DNA from: Podarcis raffonei
Taxonomy: Eukaryota > Chordata > Lepidosauria > Squamata > Lacertidae
DNA: 64,000 nt
Assembly: GCF_027172205.1 (NCBI RefSeq)
Contig: NC_070616.1
Location: forward strand, 13,940,001 to 14,004,000
Direction: 5' to 3'
Numbering within the stretch: the stretch's first letter is position 1; each line of letters starts with the position of its first letter. The notes under the pieces were generated by a model, which was not told where the DNA came from, searched no databases, and saw nothing but the letters and a program-made list of their open reading frames with translations. This document shows, in pieces, positions 51,901 through 61,600 of this stretch. The translations under genes and the position numbers were made by a program.

Positions 51901-53335
51901 AATTGACCAAGTAAGTTTTATGGGAAAATAGTTTTGGAAAACTGTTACAATGATTTATATGGAAACTCAGCCAGGGGGATTCGAGGAAGTCACTTAACAA
52001 TGTTAACAAAAGTGGAATTATTATAATCAGGATAAATGTTTGTTGGTTTGTTGGTTTGTTTTTTGATTTTCTTTTTCCTATCTGTTTGTTATAAATTTGG
52101 AAAATTAATTAAAAAACTTGAAAAAACAAAAAACAAAACAAGCAGTGGGTGACAGTCTCTGACCAGTCAATTGACCAGTGTGCCAACCTTACTCTGTGCT
52201 TACCTTCTCCTGGATAGAGGCTCCTAGACGCCGGAGGGTCTCTTGGAAGTTTTTATTCCGGGGCTCAATAGTGGCACACCTCTGGATATCTTTGAAGGCC
52301 TGATCCAGCTTGCCCAGTTTCTCCAGAGCTTGGCTACGTCGGTATAAGGCCTTAATATCAGAAGCATTGATGTCGATAGCTAGTGGGGAATTAGCAAATG
52401 ACAACTGTCACCTTGCAGCAGCTATTCCATCTGGCTGAAGCATTTGGTAGCCACTCCATGTGGCTCTGCTGAAAGACCAGCTCCTTTGGGCTGCTGAAGT
52501 TCGCTTGTTTTTTCTCTTTCTCATCCCTTTTTCCTTTTATGCCATGTCATTCAGATTGCAAGTAAGCGAACAGGGACTGTCCCGTCTGTGTACTTTTTAA
52601 AAAAGGTTTGGGTTTGTGGAGCTTAATCTGAAATGACAGAGCCATTGTTTGACTTACCTCTAGATGCGTCTGACGCCGCCTGGGCATAGTTCTCCTAAGA
52701 ATTTGGGAAGAAAAATGGCTGGAATCAGTTACTGAGATGGCTGGCTTTGATCTCAGCCAAATTCTCTTCCCCACCCCCTGCCACAACACCTTTTCAAGGT
52801 TGACTACTGCAAAAGCAAGTCAACTTCTTCAATAATCAGTATCTACACAACTCACTCACAACTTCATAAAACGACTTCCCATTGACATCTGAAGTTCAAC
52901 AATAGTTGGACTACTGCACTGATGCATAACAATATCTCTATTTTCTTGTATTAGATTTGAATGCCTATCCTAATTGATTCCCATTTTATGGGGAATTTCC
53001 TCATCAAGAATCCTAGAACTGTAGAGTTGGATGGGACTACATGGTCATCAACTCCAACCCCTTGCAATGCAGGAATCTTTTTCCCAATGTGGGGCTTGAA
53101 CCCATGACCTTGAGATTAAGAGTCTCATGCTCTACCCGTTAACATACCTGGCATTTAATCTCATTGGCTTTACCTTTTTCAGGAAACAAGCTGCCCGGTT
53201 TCGGAACAACACCGCCTGAAGCGATTTATCTTTGGCGACCTTGAGGGCTTTGGTGTAGCTTTTGATAGCATTATCATAATCATTGCCTTGGAAATACTTA
53301 TTTCCCTCTTCTTTCAGCTGTGAAGCGTTATCCAT
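36938..53335 (-). CDS. UNC45B: UNC45B, muscle myosin chaperone, complete, 19 coding exons
   Basis: UNC45B is the striated-muscle co-chaperone that folds myosin motor domains together with Hsp90. Coding exons in order: 53174-53335, 52658-52694, 52204-52379, 50479-50568, 49253-49420, 47656-47824, 47145-47315, 46019-46190, 44775-45075, 43692-43786, 42585-42726, 42079-42219, 41022-41149, 40538-40604, 40214-40327, 39744-39859, 38743-38860, 38427-38582, 36938-37204. All junctions are GT-AG and in frame: 2790 nt, 929 aa (human 931). TPR domain about residues 1-115 ([38 protein letters not shown]), then a central armadillo region, then the UCS domain from about 500 to the end ([59 protein letters not shown]). 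Residues throughout match UNC45B rather than UNC45A. A splice acceptor directly precedes the ATG, so a 5'UTR exon lies upstream. Exon 12 starts KTSDK where human has KAGTSDK, two residues shorter. The donor after exon 9 is the weaker GTCAGT. Confidence -1.
37280..37395. repeat. Single copy of the MITE-like repeat
   Basis: CACCATACAAGTAAAACACC, then TATTGTAGTTTGTTAAGG and GCTGAGAGTTGTTAGGAGG, as in the 51-kb cluster. Located 76 bp upstream, in gene sense, of UNC45B's last exon. Confidence -1.
37444..37616. mobile_element. Short MITE with CCGTATTTTTCG-type ends
   Basis: Begins TTACCGTATTTTTCGCTTTA and ends CAAAAAATACAGTA. The interior (ATAACACGCAC repeated) differs from the 49.6-kb copy. In UNC45B intron 18. 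Confidence -1.
37895..38350 (-). mobile_element. CR1-like LINE 3' fragment in UNC45B intron 18
   Basis: Plus-strand AGAGCCTGCTGGATCAGGCC, GTCGAGCATCCTGTTCTCAC and GGAGGGAGTTCCATAGTTTC. It matches the families at 1.7 and 45.4 kb and is the longest copy in the window. Confidence -1.
41236..41455 (+). mobile_element. tRNA-derived SINE in UNC45B intron 12
   Basis: TCTGGTGTGGTATTGTGGTT, CCAGGGTTCAAATCCTCACT and CACAGGGTTGTTGTGAGGAT, ending at an AATAAATA run near 41447-41455. Confidence -1.
42870..42927. repeat. TC microsatellite
   Basis: About 56 bp of TC in UNC45B intron 10. Confidence -1.
43000..43500. mobile_element. LINE-derived 3'UTR-type fragment in UNC45B intron 10
   Basis: GGAGGGAGTTCCATAGCTTA, CCACCACAGAGAAGGCTCTC and CACTGCAGCAATCCAATCTG are CR1-type 3' region sequence. 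Related sequence occurs at 46535-46860 and 58240-58415. The orientation was not decided. Confidence -1.
44218..44366 (+). mobile_element. tRNA-like SINE (CAATTGGTAGAGCATGAGA family)
   Basis: TAGTTCAATTGGTAGAGCAT (A box), CGTGGGTTTGAGCCC (B box), then GACCAGATGACCCTCATGGT and a TCTACAATTCTACGA end. Copies: 53010-53152, 58415-58555, and partial ones at 7575-7700, 28100-28150 and 55925-56050. It is a retroposon rather than a tRNA gene: the anticodon arm is followed by body sequence, not a terminator. Confidence -1.
45365..45825 (+). mobile_element. CR1-like LINE 3' end, opposite to UNC45B
   Basis: AACTATGGAACTCCCTGCCA, AACCTGGATGGTTTTAAAAG and GATCCAGCAGGCCCTTCTTA run in order toward the 3' end. 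It lies in UNC45B intron 8. Confidence -1.
46255..46450 (+). mobile_element. tRNA-derived SINE in UNC45B intron 7
   Basis: GGCTCAGCGATTGAGTACGT, AGGTTCAATCCCCAATAAC and GAGCAATGGTCTGATTCTCT. Same family as 5640-5825. Confidence -1.
46535..46860. mobile_element. Dispersed LINE/SINE-like repeat
   Basis: CATCTGGCTGGGTTTCCCCA, CTCCCAACAGAATATTAAAA and CTACCGAGAAGGCCCTCTGC match 57820-58415. It lies in UNC45B intron 7. Confidence -1.
46890..47092 (-). mobile_element. tRNA-derived SINE in UNC45B intron 7
   Basis: Reverse orientation: GGAGCTCAAGGTGGTGTCTG at the 3' end and AACTATTGTGCCACACTGCC at the 5' end. Ends 53 bp before exon 7's donor side. Confidence -1.
48043..48427 (-). mobile_element. 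Full-length tRNA-derived SINE, Sauria type, in UNC45B intron 5
   Basis: On the minus strand it starts GGGACATGGGTGGCGCTGTG (A-box region), carries GGTTCGAATTCCCGC (B box) and ends in the ACCTTTACCTTT tail. A 13-bp duplication (GGGAAGGTGGGGA) flanks it at 48030-48042 and 48428-48440. Confidence -1.
48670..49038 (-). mobile_element. Sauria-type SINE, variant subfamily, in UNC45B intron 5
   Basis: Same plan as the 48.0-kb copy (GGTTCGAATCCCCGCGG B box, ACCTTT tail). It has an 11-bp duplication TTGCTTAAAAC at 48659-48669 and 49039-49049. Its sequence is closer to the 57.9-kb copy than to the 48.0-kb copy. Confidence -1.
49560..49927. mobile_element. MITE with CCGTATTTTTCG inverted ends
   Basis: Left end TTTACCGTATTTTTCGCCCT, right end GTACGAAAAATACGGTAA, 368 bp; interior is GC-rich with a partial internal duplication (GGCTCCCTAGGCTTGCGGAT occurs twice). 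Lies in UNC45B intron 4. Confidence -1.
50730..51345. repeat. Cluster of a 'CTCTGGGAATTGTAG' MITE-like repeat
   Basis: At least three tandemly arranged, partly inverted units with GGAACTCTGGAAATTGTAGC, CTTAACAAACTACAGTTCCC and CACTCTGGGAGTTGTAGCTC. Related copies occur at 24345-24404, 27951-28070, 37280-37395, 59215-59420 and 59490-59770. In UNC45B intron 3. Confidence -1.
51535..52130 (+). mobile_element. L1 fragment, ORF2 C-terminus, 3'UTR and A-rich tail
   Basis: Within UNC45B intron 3, antisense to the gene. The plus strand encodes [18 protein letters not shown] and [16 protein letters not shown], an L1 ORF2 C-terminal match, then a stop and about 330 bp of 3'UTR ending in a CAAAAAACAAAAC tail near 52115-52140. 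Confidence -1.
53010..53152 (-). mobile_element. tRNA-like SINE in UNC45B intron 1 (coding numbering)
   Basis: Reverse orientation: AGAACTGTAGAGTTGGATGG to AAGAGTCTCATGCTCTACCC. It ends only about 22 bp from the exon 1 donor at 53173. Confidence -1.
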
Positions 53336-54342
53336 CTAGGAAAAGAAACCAACAGTATCTGTCTAGGACAGGAATGTAGGACTGGATAGGCCCTCGAGAC
53401 CTCTCTGCCTGGCCCTCTCCATCAACAGGAGGGTGCATTCCTTTCTGGGCAAACTCCTGGGTGGGTGGAGCCAGAGGCAAAAGTGGGAGGAGCAAGAGGT
53501 GGGAATTTAACCTTTGTGCAGTAGGCTAATTGCAACACCCCCCCCCCCCACTGCTCCTGATCGTCTATTTATGTAGAGGTGAGAAAGGGAGAAAAACATT
53601 TCTATATCCATTTTCATAAGTTTGTAATTTTGTAGTCCATCATGTCACTTCTTTCTCAGCTTTTCTCTAAACTAAAACATTGCAAACACTGCAGCCTTTC
53701 CTCACAGAAGAGTCATTCCATCCCCTTGACCATTTGGGTCATCCTCCACTTTCTCCCCACACTGCATAATTTTATATACTTCTGTTGAGCCCCTTCTTCC
53801 TTGCCTTCCCCCCCGAGGCATCACATGTGGCTGATGTACTTCACTCAATCAAAGTTATGATGATTACAGGTATGGTTTTGTAAATTTTCTTTTGCTTGAT
53901 TATTTTGCTTGATCATTATTTTGCTTGATTTTTAATATTTCTTTTGCTTGACTTTTTACATCTACGGTCTCAAAAGCCAATCAATCAATCAATCAACGGT
54001 ATATGTGTACGTGTGTTTGTGTGTATTATGTGTATGTGTAGGCTTTAAGTCTCTGAAAGCTGTTGCCAAGAAAATTTGCTTGCTCCTTTTTCATTGCCTT
54101 CCATCTCCTTTCCCACAGCAGACTCTCCCGTAAGCAGCTATATTTGGCCAGCCACAATATGCCTCTGGGATATGTCACTATCGCCTGACACAATCTCACA
54201 TTCCATCCCCAACGAAAACAAAACCCAAGGTTGATTTTCAACACAACCACCAGCATCAATGTGCTATTTGATTTCAGTTCCTACCTGCTTAATACCCAGA
54301 TTTCCATACCTTCTGAAGTTTCCAAACTCTGAGATTACTCAC

Positions 54343-54415
54343 CAATATTGGCTGTTTTCCCTTCGATCAATGAACTGCAAGCACTTCTCTCTTTGTGTAC
54401 GTAGACTGAAATGCC
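54343..54415 (-). promoter_or_regulatory. UNC45B: Candidate 5'UTR exon of UNC45B
   Basis: The start codon of UNC45B directly follows an acceptor, so a non-coding exon is expected upstream. On the minus strand at 54343 the sequence CAATATTG is followed by a strong donor GTGAGTAATC. About 95-110 bp upstream lies a TATA-like run. The right boundary (transcription start) is estimated from the TATA position, not seen. Confidence -1.
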
Positions 54416-54437
54416 TGCCTGGGCTTCAGATAGATAG

Positions 54438-54453
54438 GTATATATATATAGCT
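54438..54453 (-). promoter_or_regulatory. UNC45B: TATA-like box upstream of UNC45B
   Basis: The minus strand reads GAGCTATATATATATACC. It stands about 25-35 bp before the estimated start of the candidate 5'UTR exon. A/T runs resembling a one-mismatch MEF2 site lie near 54635-54645 (CTATTTAAAAGG on the minus strand), which would suit a muscle gene. A simple TA repeat could give the same pattern by chance. Confidence -1.
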
Positions 54454-54459
54454 CAATGA

Positions 54460-56041
54460 AATGGTCACAGATCCAGGACTGTAGCACAGTGCGAAAGACC
54501 TCAGGGGTGAAGGTCTAACTTCCTGAATAACGATTGGCTTTAAACTGAGCACAATGGACAGGTCTGAACAATTTGCTGAAATGTGTGTCCAGAATGTGCA
54601 CCGATCTTGGGCAAGACTGAAGGTGGGCCTTTTAAATAGCGAAAAAGAAATGCAAATAGCCCCCCTGGATTCCCCCCACCCCACCCCATGAAATGTACTC
54701 TCCTCCTTCCCATTCTATTTAAGGAAGTGTCAGACATTTGAAACTCTGGGACAAATGGCTTTTACTCCAGAGTCCTAGAAGAGTTTCAGGAGCAGCTGCA
54801 ACTTGCGGGATGCCTCCAGTACCTTCGAGAACTGCCCCCACCCCACCGCCGGCAGAGATTACATTCAGAAATCATGTTCCTTCTCCTAGGGCTTGGAGAA
54901 ATTCCAAACAATGGAAATAGCTTGGTGAAAACTCCAGATACACTGGCCAAAAAGCAAAAGAATTGACTGGGCTGATTAATTGTAAACAGGACATTCTTTA
55001 TGGATTCTGTACATGCAGCCATATAATTGTGTTTTAAAACATTATGATCAAATATTGATTGTTTAATATGTTTAGTGTTTTTTTTTATAAAAACAACAAG
55101 TGAAATTTGGAGAACCAAATAAATTCCTGCAGAATGACAGAATTGATTGGTGGCTAAAGGATGGATGAGCTACAATGATTTCAGAGTTAATGCTGGAAAC
55201 TGAAACTGTTGGCTGTCTGAAACCCTGCAGCCGTCTTCCCCAACCAGGTGCCCTCTAGCTGTTTTGCTCTACCACTCCCATCATGGCTGAGGCTGATGGG
55301 AGTTGTATAGTTCAAAACAGCTGGAGGCGACTCTAAAGTCATGTCTCAATTACGTTTTACTGCTTCTCTTAGAAGTGGAGCTGGCTTCTTGACTATAGTC
55401 TGAAGGCAGGTGTAGCCAGCAATGGTGCCCTCTAACACCCCTGACCACTGGTCATGCTGGCTGATGGGAGTTGGAGTCCAACAACATCTCAAAGGCACCA
55501 CCTCGGATGCTCATGCTTTAAGGCTACTGAAAGCAAAGGAGAAGGCTTTGTTTTACCTTTAATAGGTGGGTGGATGGGTGGACTTTGGTAGGCGTAGCTT
55601 GTCATGATGTGATGGGAGAACATGCACAGGCCAAAATTCTCTCCTGTGTTCAGCCATCAGAGTCTTGTTCTCCTTTTCCTCTGCTCATCTACCCAGTATC
55701 ACATGAACAAAATATTCTGCTTCTACTGGTCCTTCCCCAGGTGTAAATCTATTGTTATGGGGCTGAGGCTGAGCTGGATGTCCTATTTTATTTTATTTTA
55801 TTCAGAAATCTTTGAAATGCTTGATGCCATTGCCTGACTGAGAGGACCTTTTATACGCAACAAAGAAAGGGGGAAAAAGAAAGAAAACTCAAGAAAGAAA
55901 TGGTATATTGTAGGTTCCATTTAATTCATAAAATCCTAGAGTTGGAAGGGATCCCCAATGCAGGAATCGCTGCTAAATAATCCCTGACATACGGCCACCC
56001 AGCCTCTGTTTGAAAACCCCCAGCAAAGGACAGTCCAGCAC
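54460..56041. other. Spacer between divergent UNC45B and RAD51D
   Basis: No FNDC8- or NLE1-like coding sequence is visible. Contains two palindromic ACTCCCATCA repeats (55255-55330, 55440-55510) and a partial tRNA-like SINE near 55925. Confidence -1.
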
Positions 56042-56107
56042 CTTCCGAAGTAGTTCCGCTGGGCTCATTCCCCAGCAGCTTATTAAGAGTCTAATATAAA
56101 TAGGCAA

Positions 56108-56930
56108 AACAAAATTTTAAAAATCCTTCCAGTAGCACCTTGTTGTTGTTTAGTTGTTTAGTTGTGTCTGACTCTTCGTGACCCCATGGACCAGAGCATG
56201 CCAGGCACTCCTGTCTTCCACTGCCTCCCGCAGTTTGGTCAAACTCATGCTGGTAGCTTCGAGAACACTGTCCAACCATCTCGTCCTCTGCCGTCCCCTT
56301 CTCCTTGTGCCCGCCATCTTTCCCAGCATAAGGGTTTTTTCCAGGGAGTCTTCTCTTCTCATGAGGTGGCCAAAGTATTGGAGCCTCAGCTTCAGGATCT
56401 GTCCTTCCAGTGAGCACTCAGGGCTGATTTCCTTAAGAATGGAGAGGTTTGATCTTCTTGCAGTCCATGGGACTCTCAAGAGTCTCCTCCAGCACCATAA
56501 TTCAAAAGCATCAATTCTTCGGCGATCAGCCTTCTTTATGGTCCAGCTCTCACTTCCATACATCACTACTGGGAAAACCATAGCTTTAACTATACGGACC
56601 TTTGTTGGCAAGGTCTCTGCTTTTTATGATGCTGTCTAGGTTTGTCATTGCTCTTCTCCCAAGAAGCAGGTGTCTTTTAATTTCGTGACTGCTGTCACCA
56701 TCTGCAGTGATCATGGAGCCCAAGAAAGTAAAATCTCTCACTGCCTCCGTTTCTTCCCCTTCTATTTGCCAGGAGGTGATGGGATCAGTGGCCATGATCT
56801 TCGTTTTTTTGATGTTGAGCTTCAGACCATATTTTGCATTCTCCTCTTTCACCCTCATTAAAAGGTTCTTTAATTCCTCCTCACTTTCTGCCATCAAGGT
56901 TGTGTCATCTGCATACTACTTACCTGTAAC
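56108..56930 (-). mobile_element. Composite insertion: BovB body with a foreign repeat tail, flanked by a 13-bp duplication
   Basis: TATAAATAGGCAA occurs at 56095-56107 and again at 56931-56943. Between them, in element sense, come GTTACAGGTAAG, the BovB segment, and then the tail AAGGTGCTACTGGAAGGA plus a T/A-rich run. That tail also occurs in the insertion at 13129-13337. This looks like one retrotransposition event of a chimeric template. Confidence -1.
56142..56925 (-). mobile_element. BovB (RTE-clade) LINE fragment, 3' end of reverse transcriptase ORF
   Basis: Two minus-strand reading segments, 56586-56897 and 56150-56611, match the C-terminal part of BovB reverse transcriptase: LKLNIKKTKIM, FLGSMITADGDSSHEIK, MYGSESWTIKKADRRRIDAF, YFGHLMRREDSLEKTLMLGK, RRRGRQRTRWLDSV and ALVHGVTKSQT. 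The 3' end has the usual BovB GTTTAGTTGTGTCTGACTCT stretch. It is 5'-truncated and interrupted. It forms the core of a larger insertion at 56108-56930. Confidence -1.
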
Positions 56931-57189
56931 TATAAATAGGCAAGAAAGCATTGTGCTGTCACTTCCACGACAAGCCGGCAGGTGGGGCTAAAGCGCAATA
57001 CTTGGTGGTCTTGAAGGAGAAAGAACTGGCCGCTCTAGGAATAAAGCAGGAAATAGAGCTGCAAGAAGGCGCTCAGTTTGCATGCATGGGGTAAGTGAGA
57101 GCCGAAGTTTTTGGAGATGCAGGAAGGGAAGGTCTTTTTCTGGGGCTCCGGCTTTACAGGCAGTTGCAGCTTTGCACGTCATCCTGCCA

Positions 57190-57500
57190 GCTGCATGCCA
57201 GCAACTTTCAAAAATTTTCAGGCAGGGGTCTCTCCCAGCCGTACCTGGGATGCTGGGGACTTGAACCTGCGACCTTCCCAAGTCAAATGCCTTGCTACTG
57301 AGTTAAGAGACCAGTCCTCATTGTTCCAAGTCAAGGGCTGATTTAAATAGGAGCATGGAAAGCTACCTTATAGCATGTCAGGCCATTGGTCCATCTAGCT
57401 CAGCATTGTCTACACTGACTGGCAGCATCTCCCAGGGAATTCAGGTAGCGGTTCTCACACAGCTTTGTGCTGGCGATTGAACCTGCAACCTTCGCAAAAG
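57190..57500 (-). mobile_element. Two adjacent tRNA-derived SINE pieces
   Basis: The first (57190-57310) ends GCCTTGCTACTGAGTTAAGA; the second (57345-57500) carries GCCATTGGTCCATCTAGCTC. Both are reverse-oriented and belong to the TAGCTCAGTG family. Confidence -1.
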
Positions 57501-57819
57501 CACGATTTAAAACACACCAGGGCACGCGTTAAGCCTATGTGCTAAAGTAGTAGAGATACAGTAATGCTGCCAAGTTGTTAATGCTGCAAGTTGTTTTAAA
57601 TTGCTTTTAATGCTACAACCCACTCTGGGACTTTAAGATGAAAGGTGGGCAATAAATAACACACACACACACAAACAAACACAACATCAGCGTAAGGCAC
57701 AAGTCAACATCCGCAGGAAAAAAGCAGTGGTCTCATTCTGTATAAAGCAGCTTCTCGTAGTAGGTTGCTGAGGATTTGTCCTTGCTTGTGGCTCCATAAT
57801 AATAATAATAATAATAATT

Positions 57820-58415
57820 TATACCCCGCCCATCTGGCTGGGTTTCCCCAGCCACTCTGGGCGGCTCCCAACAGAACATTAAGGTAAAGGTACCCCTGCC
57901 CGTACCGGCCAGTCGTGTCCGACTCTAGGGTTGTGTGCCCATCTCACTTAAGAGGCCGGGGGCCAGCGCTGTCCGAAGACACTTCCGGGTCACGTGGCCA
58001 GCATGACAAGCTGCATCTGGCGAGCCAGCGCAACACACGGAAACGCCGTTTACCTTCCCGCTAGTAAGCGGTCCCTATTTATCTACTTGCACCCGGGGGT
58101 GCTTTCAAACTGCTAGGTTGGCAGGCGCTGGGACCGAACGACGGGAGCGCACCCCGCCGCGGGGATTCGAACCGCCGATCTGACGATCGGCAAGTCCTAG
58201 GCACTGAGGTTTTACCCACAGCGCCACCTGCGTCCCTTAACAGAACATTAAAAACACGATAAAAGATCAAACATTAAAAGCTTCACTAAACAGGGCTGCT
58301 TTCAGATGTCTTCTAAAAGTCAGATAGTTGTTTTTCCTTGACATCTGATGGGAGAGCGTTCCACAAGATGGGTGCCACTACCAAGAAGGCCCTCTGCCTG
58401 GTTCGTAGAAGAATC
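57820..58415. mobile_element. Dispersed repeat split by a Sauria-type SINE
   Basis: The left half (to 57881) and right half (from 58239) together match the uninterrupted copy at 46535-46860. The SINE at 57882-58238 sits between them with a 12-bp duplication of AACAGAACATTA. Confidence -1.
57882..58238 (-). mobile_element. Sauria-type SINE, variant subfamily, upstream of RAD51D
   Basis: B box GGTTCGAATCCCCGCGGC, ACCTTT tail at the left end, flanked by a 12-bp duplication (57870-57881 and 58239-58250). It is nested in an older dispersed repeat. Confidence -1.
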
Positions 58416-58555
58416 ATGGAAACATAGAGGTGGAAGGAACCACGAGGATCATCTAGTCCAACCCCCTGCAGTGCAGGAATCTTTTTGCCCAATGTGGGAT
58501 TTGAACCCATCACTCCGAGATTAAGAGTCTCATGTTCTACTGACTGAGCTTTCTC
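58415..58555 (-). mobile_element. tRNA-like SINE just upstream of RAD51D
   Basis: Reverse orientation: CATAGAGGTGGAAGGAACCA to TGTTCTACTGACTGAGCTTT. Together with the SINE at 57882 it leaves little unique sequence for a RAD51D promoter directly before the ATG. Confidence -1.
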
Positions 58556-58606
58556 TCCAGATAATCAGGCTCTTGCTGTTCCCCCACCTAGGATTTCACA
58601 ACAGCC

Positions 58607-61600
58607 ATGATCCTCCGTGTGGGGCTGTGTCCTGGGCTCACGCCTGAGATGCTCCAACATCTGAAGACCAGCGGCATCAAAACAGGTCAAGACTAGACTT
58701 CCTTTAGCTGGTTTGGGGTGGGTGCGTGGGAATGAGAAGGGTCTCTGTTCCATATCTTGGGGGTGGGGATGGAGGAGGCCTTTGAAGTTTCTGGGCAGTT
58801 ATTACCATGATTTGTGTCTTGTCTTTGCAGATGTTGTTGGACTCCAACTCCCATCAGCCAGTATGGCCAGGAACCTGTGATGGGAGTTGGGTGTCCAATG
58901 ACATCTGGAGGGCCACAGGTTCCCTGTTTCTGATTCGTTCAGGAAAGAGTGTGGCTTTTGGAGAAAGCACAATGACTAAATCTGATAGCTCCCTGCCTGA
59001 AAAAGCTTCCAATATGATTTAAAAAATAAATTTAAAAAAATTACAGTGCAGTTGGTGAAGGGCGGGGGTTGGAAAAGGAGAAGGACATAAGAGGAATCCT
59101 GATAAATTGGACCAAAGACGTCAGTACCCAGCTGGATCCTCTAGGAAGCCCATGAGCATGTTATGGTGGCAATAGCCATCTCCCGTGGTTTGCTTTTCGA
59201 AAGTAATGGTATACAATTCCCAGAGTGGTTTCACAATCCATCCCTCTTCACAGGGTTCTTTGGGAAATTGTTGCTATAGGAATACTGGTTTCATGACAAC
59301 CCTTTTAGCACCATTCACGAACTACAGCTCTCAGGATCCTCTAGGGAAAAGCCATGACTGTTAAAAGTGGTATCACAGTGCTTTAAAAGTATGGGGTGAA
59401 TGTGGCCTAAGTACAACACACACTGTTTTGGGGTGGGGCATGGCAGCCCCTGGAACACTACTGGCTCTTCTTATTCAAATCATAAATAGCACCATAAAGT
59501 GCTATTATACCACTTTAAGCAAGCATGGCTTCCCCCACTGAATCATGGCAGCTGTCGTTTGCTGAGGGCTCTGAGAGTTGTTAAAAGTTGTTCCCCTCAA
59601 AGAGCGCCAAATTCTCAGAGCTCCCTGTGAAGAAAGATTGACTGTTAAACACTCTGATGAAGTCTCAGTACCTGTAAGAAACTACAGTTCCCAGAATCCT
59701 TTGAGGCAAGCCATGGCTGTTTGAAGTGGTGTCGTAGCACTTTAAATGTACAGTGCAAATGTGGCCTAAAGTGTTTGCACTATATTTTTTGTTTGGGACT
59801 GTTAGGGTCTGGTTTCCAGCTGCTGACTATTTCTGTGTCCTGCCCCCCCTCCCAACATTTTGCAGTGGAAGATCTTGTTTCATCAGATCTGGAGGAAATT
59901 GCCCAGAAGTGTTCGTTGTCGTACAAGGTGAGTATATAAGAAGCTGCCTTATCCTGAATTAGGCCATTGCTCCACCTCACTCTATACTGCTGGCATCGAC
60001 TGGCGGCAGCTTTCCAAGATTTCAGGGGACACCCCAGCCCTACCTGGAGATGCTGGGGTCCGAGTCTGGAACCTTCTGCATGCAAAGCAGGTGTTCTGTC
60101 ACTGAGTTAAGAGTCTAGTCTTCATGGTTCCAAGTCAAGGGCTCAGTTGAATAAGAACATCGGAAGAAGAAGAAGAAGAGTTTGGATTTGATATCCCGCC
60201 TTTCACTCCCTTTAAGGAGTCTCAAAGCGGCTAACAGTCTCCTTTCCCTTCCTCCCCCACAACAAACACTCTGTGAGGTGAGTGGGGCTGAGAGACTTCA
60301 AAGAAGTGTGACTGGCCCAAGGTCACCCAGCAGCTGCATGTGGAGGAGCGGAGACGCGAACCCGGTTCCCCAGATTACGAGGCTACTGCTCTTAACCACT
60401 ACACCACACTGGCTCTTGGAAGCTACCTTGAAGTGATTCCTACCCTTGGGTCCATCTAGCTCAGTACTGACTGGCACTCACTGCACTGACTGGCAGCAAT
60501 GGCTCTCCCAGGATTTCAGGCAGGAAGTCTCTCCTAACCCCACCTGGTGATGCTATTGGGATTGAACCTGCAACTTTCTGCATGAAAGGCAGGTGCTATA
60601 TCACTTATCTATAACCCTTCACCAGGTCTTTTGAGATGGTTTTGACCATGTTTTATTGCTCAGTACACACAAAACAGGTAGCAATTCTTCTCTTGCTTCC
60701 CAACAAAGCAAGACTTGAACGAAGATCTCTCTGCAAAGGCTAGAGATATTCTTATTCTTATTATTATTACCATTGTTTATTATCACCACCACACCTTTTT
60801 CTGTGCTGCTTTTCAGGTGGCTTATGTAGGGGAAAGTAAATAGCGAAAAGTTTTTTTCTCCCTCTCTCAAAACACTGAAACTCTTGGACACCAAATGTAG
60901 TTGAATGTTGGAGGATTCAGGGCAGATAAAGTCCTTCTCCGTGAAGTGCATAGTTACACTACAGAGCTCCCTCCCACATGAGACAGGGATGGCAACTGAA
61001 AGAGGGTCGGACAAATTAAGGCTACCAATGTCTACTTGCCACAATGTTTATGCTGTACCTCCACTGTCAGGCGTTGTTTGCCACGGGGTATAAATACAAT
61101 AAATAGAGTAAATAAATATAAATAAATGATGGTGTTGGAGGGTTAGTTTCCAGACTTGGCCTTGACTTATTCTGCTTTCTCCTCAGGCCTTAGCTGCAGT
61201 AAGGCGTATCTTGCTGGCCCAGTTTGCCTCATTCCCTGTCAATGGGGCAGACCTCTATGAAGAGCTCAAAAACACCACCGCCATCTTGTCTACCGGGAGC
61301 AAAAGGCAAGAGCAGACCCCGTTAACTCCTTTATTGGATCTTTCCCTCTAATGTCCAATAGTAAAATAGACAGGGCTTTCACCACAGAGATGTCAAGGGA
61401 TAGAGTGGGGCAACTCTCTATCTACTGAGAATTGTGCCTCATGGCATATTTCCTTTTTCCAAACACACACCAGGATTTGAGGCTCTTTGGCATGGGGATG
61501 CTGTGGTCTAAACCACTGAGCCTCTTGGGCTTGCTGATCAAAAGGTTGGCAGTTCGAATCCCTGCAACGGGGTGAGCTCCCATTGCTCTGTCCCAGCTTC

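Noticed and set aside
54460-58600. Possible FNDC8 or NLE1 exons between UNC45B and RAD51D
   Set aside because: No WD-repeat or fibronectin-type coding sequence was seen on either strand; the open frames are repeat-derived.
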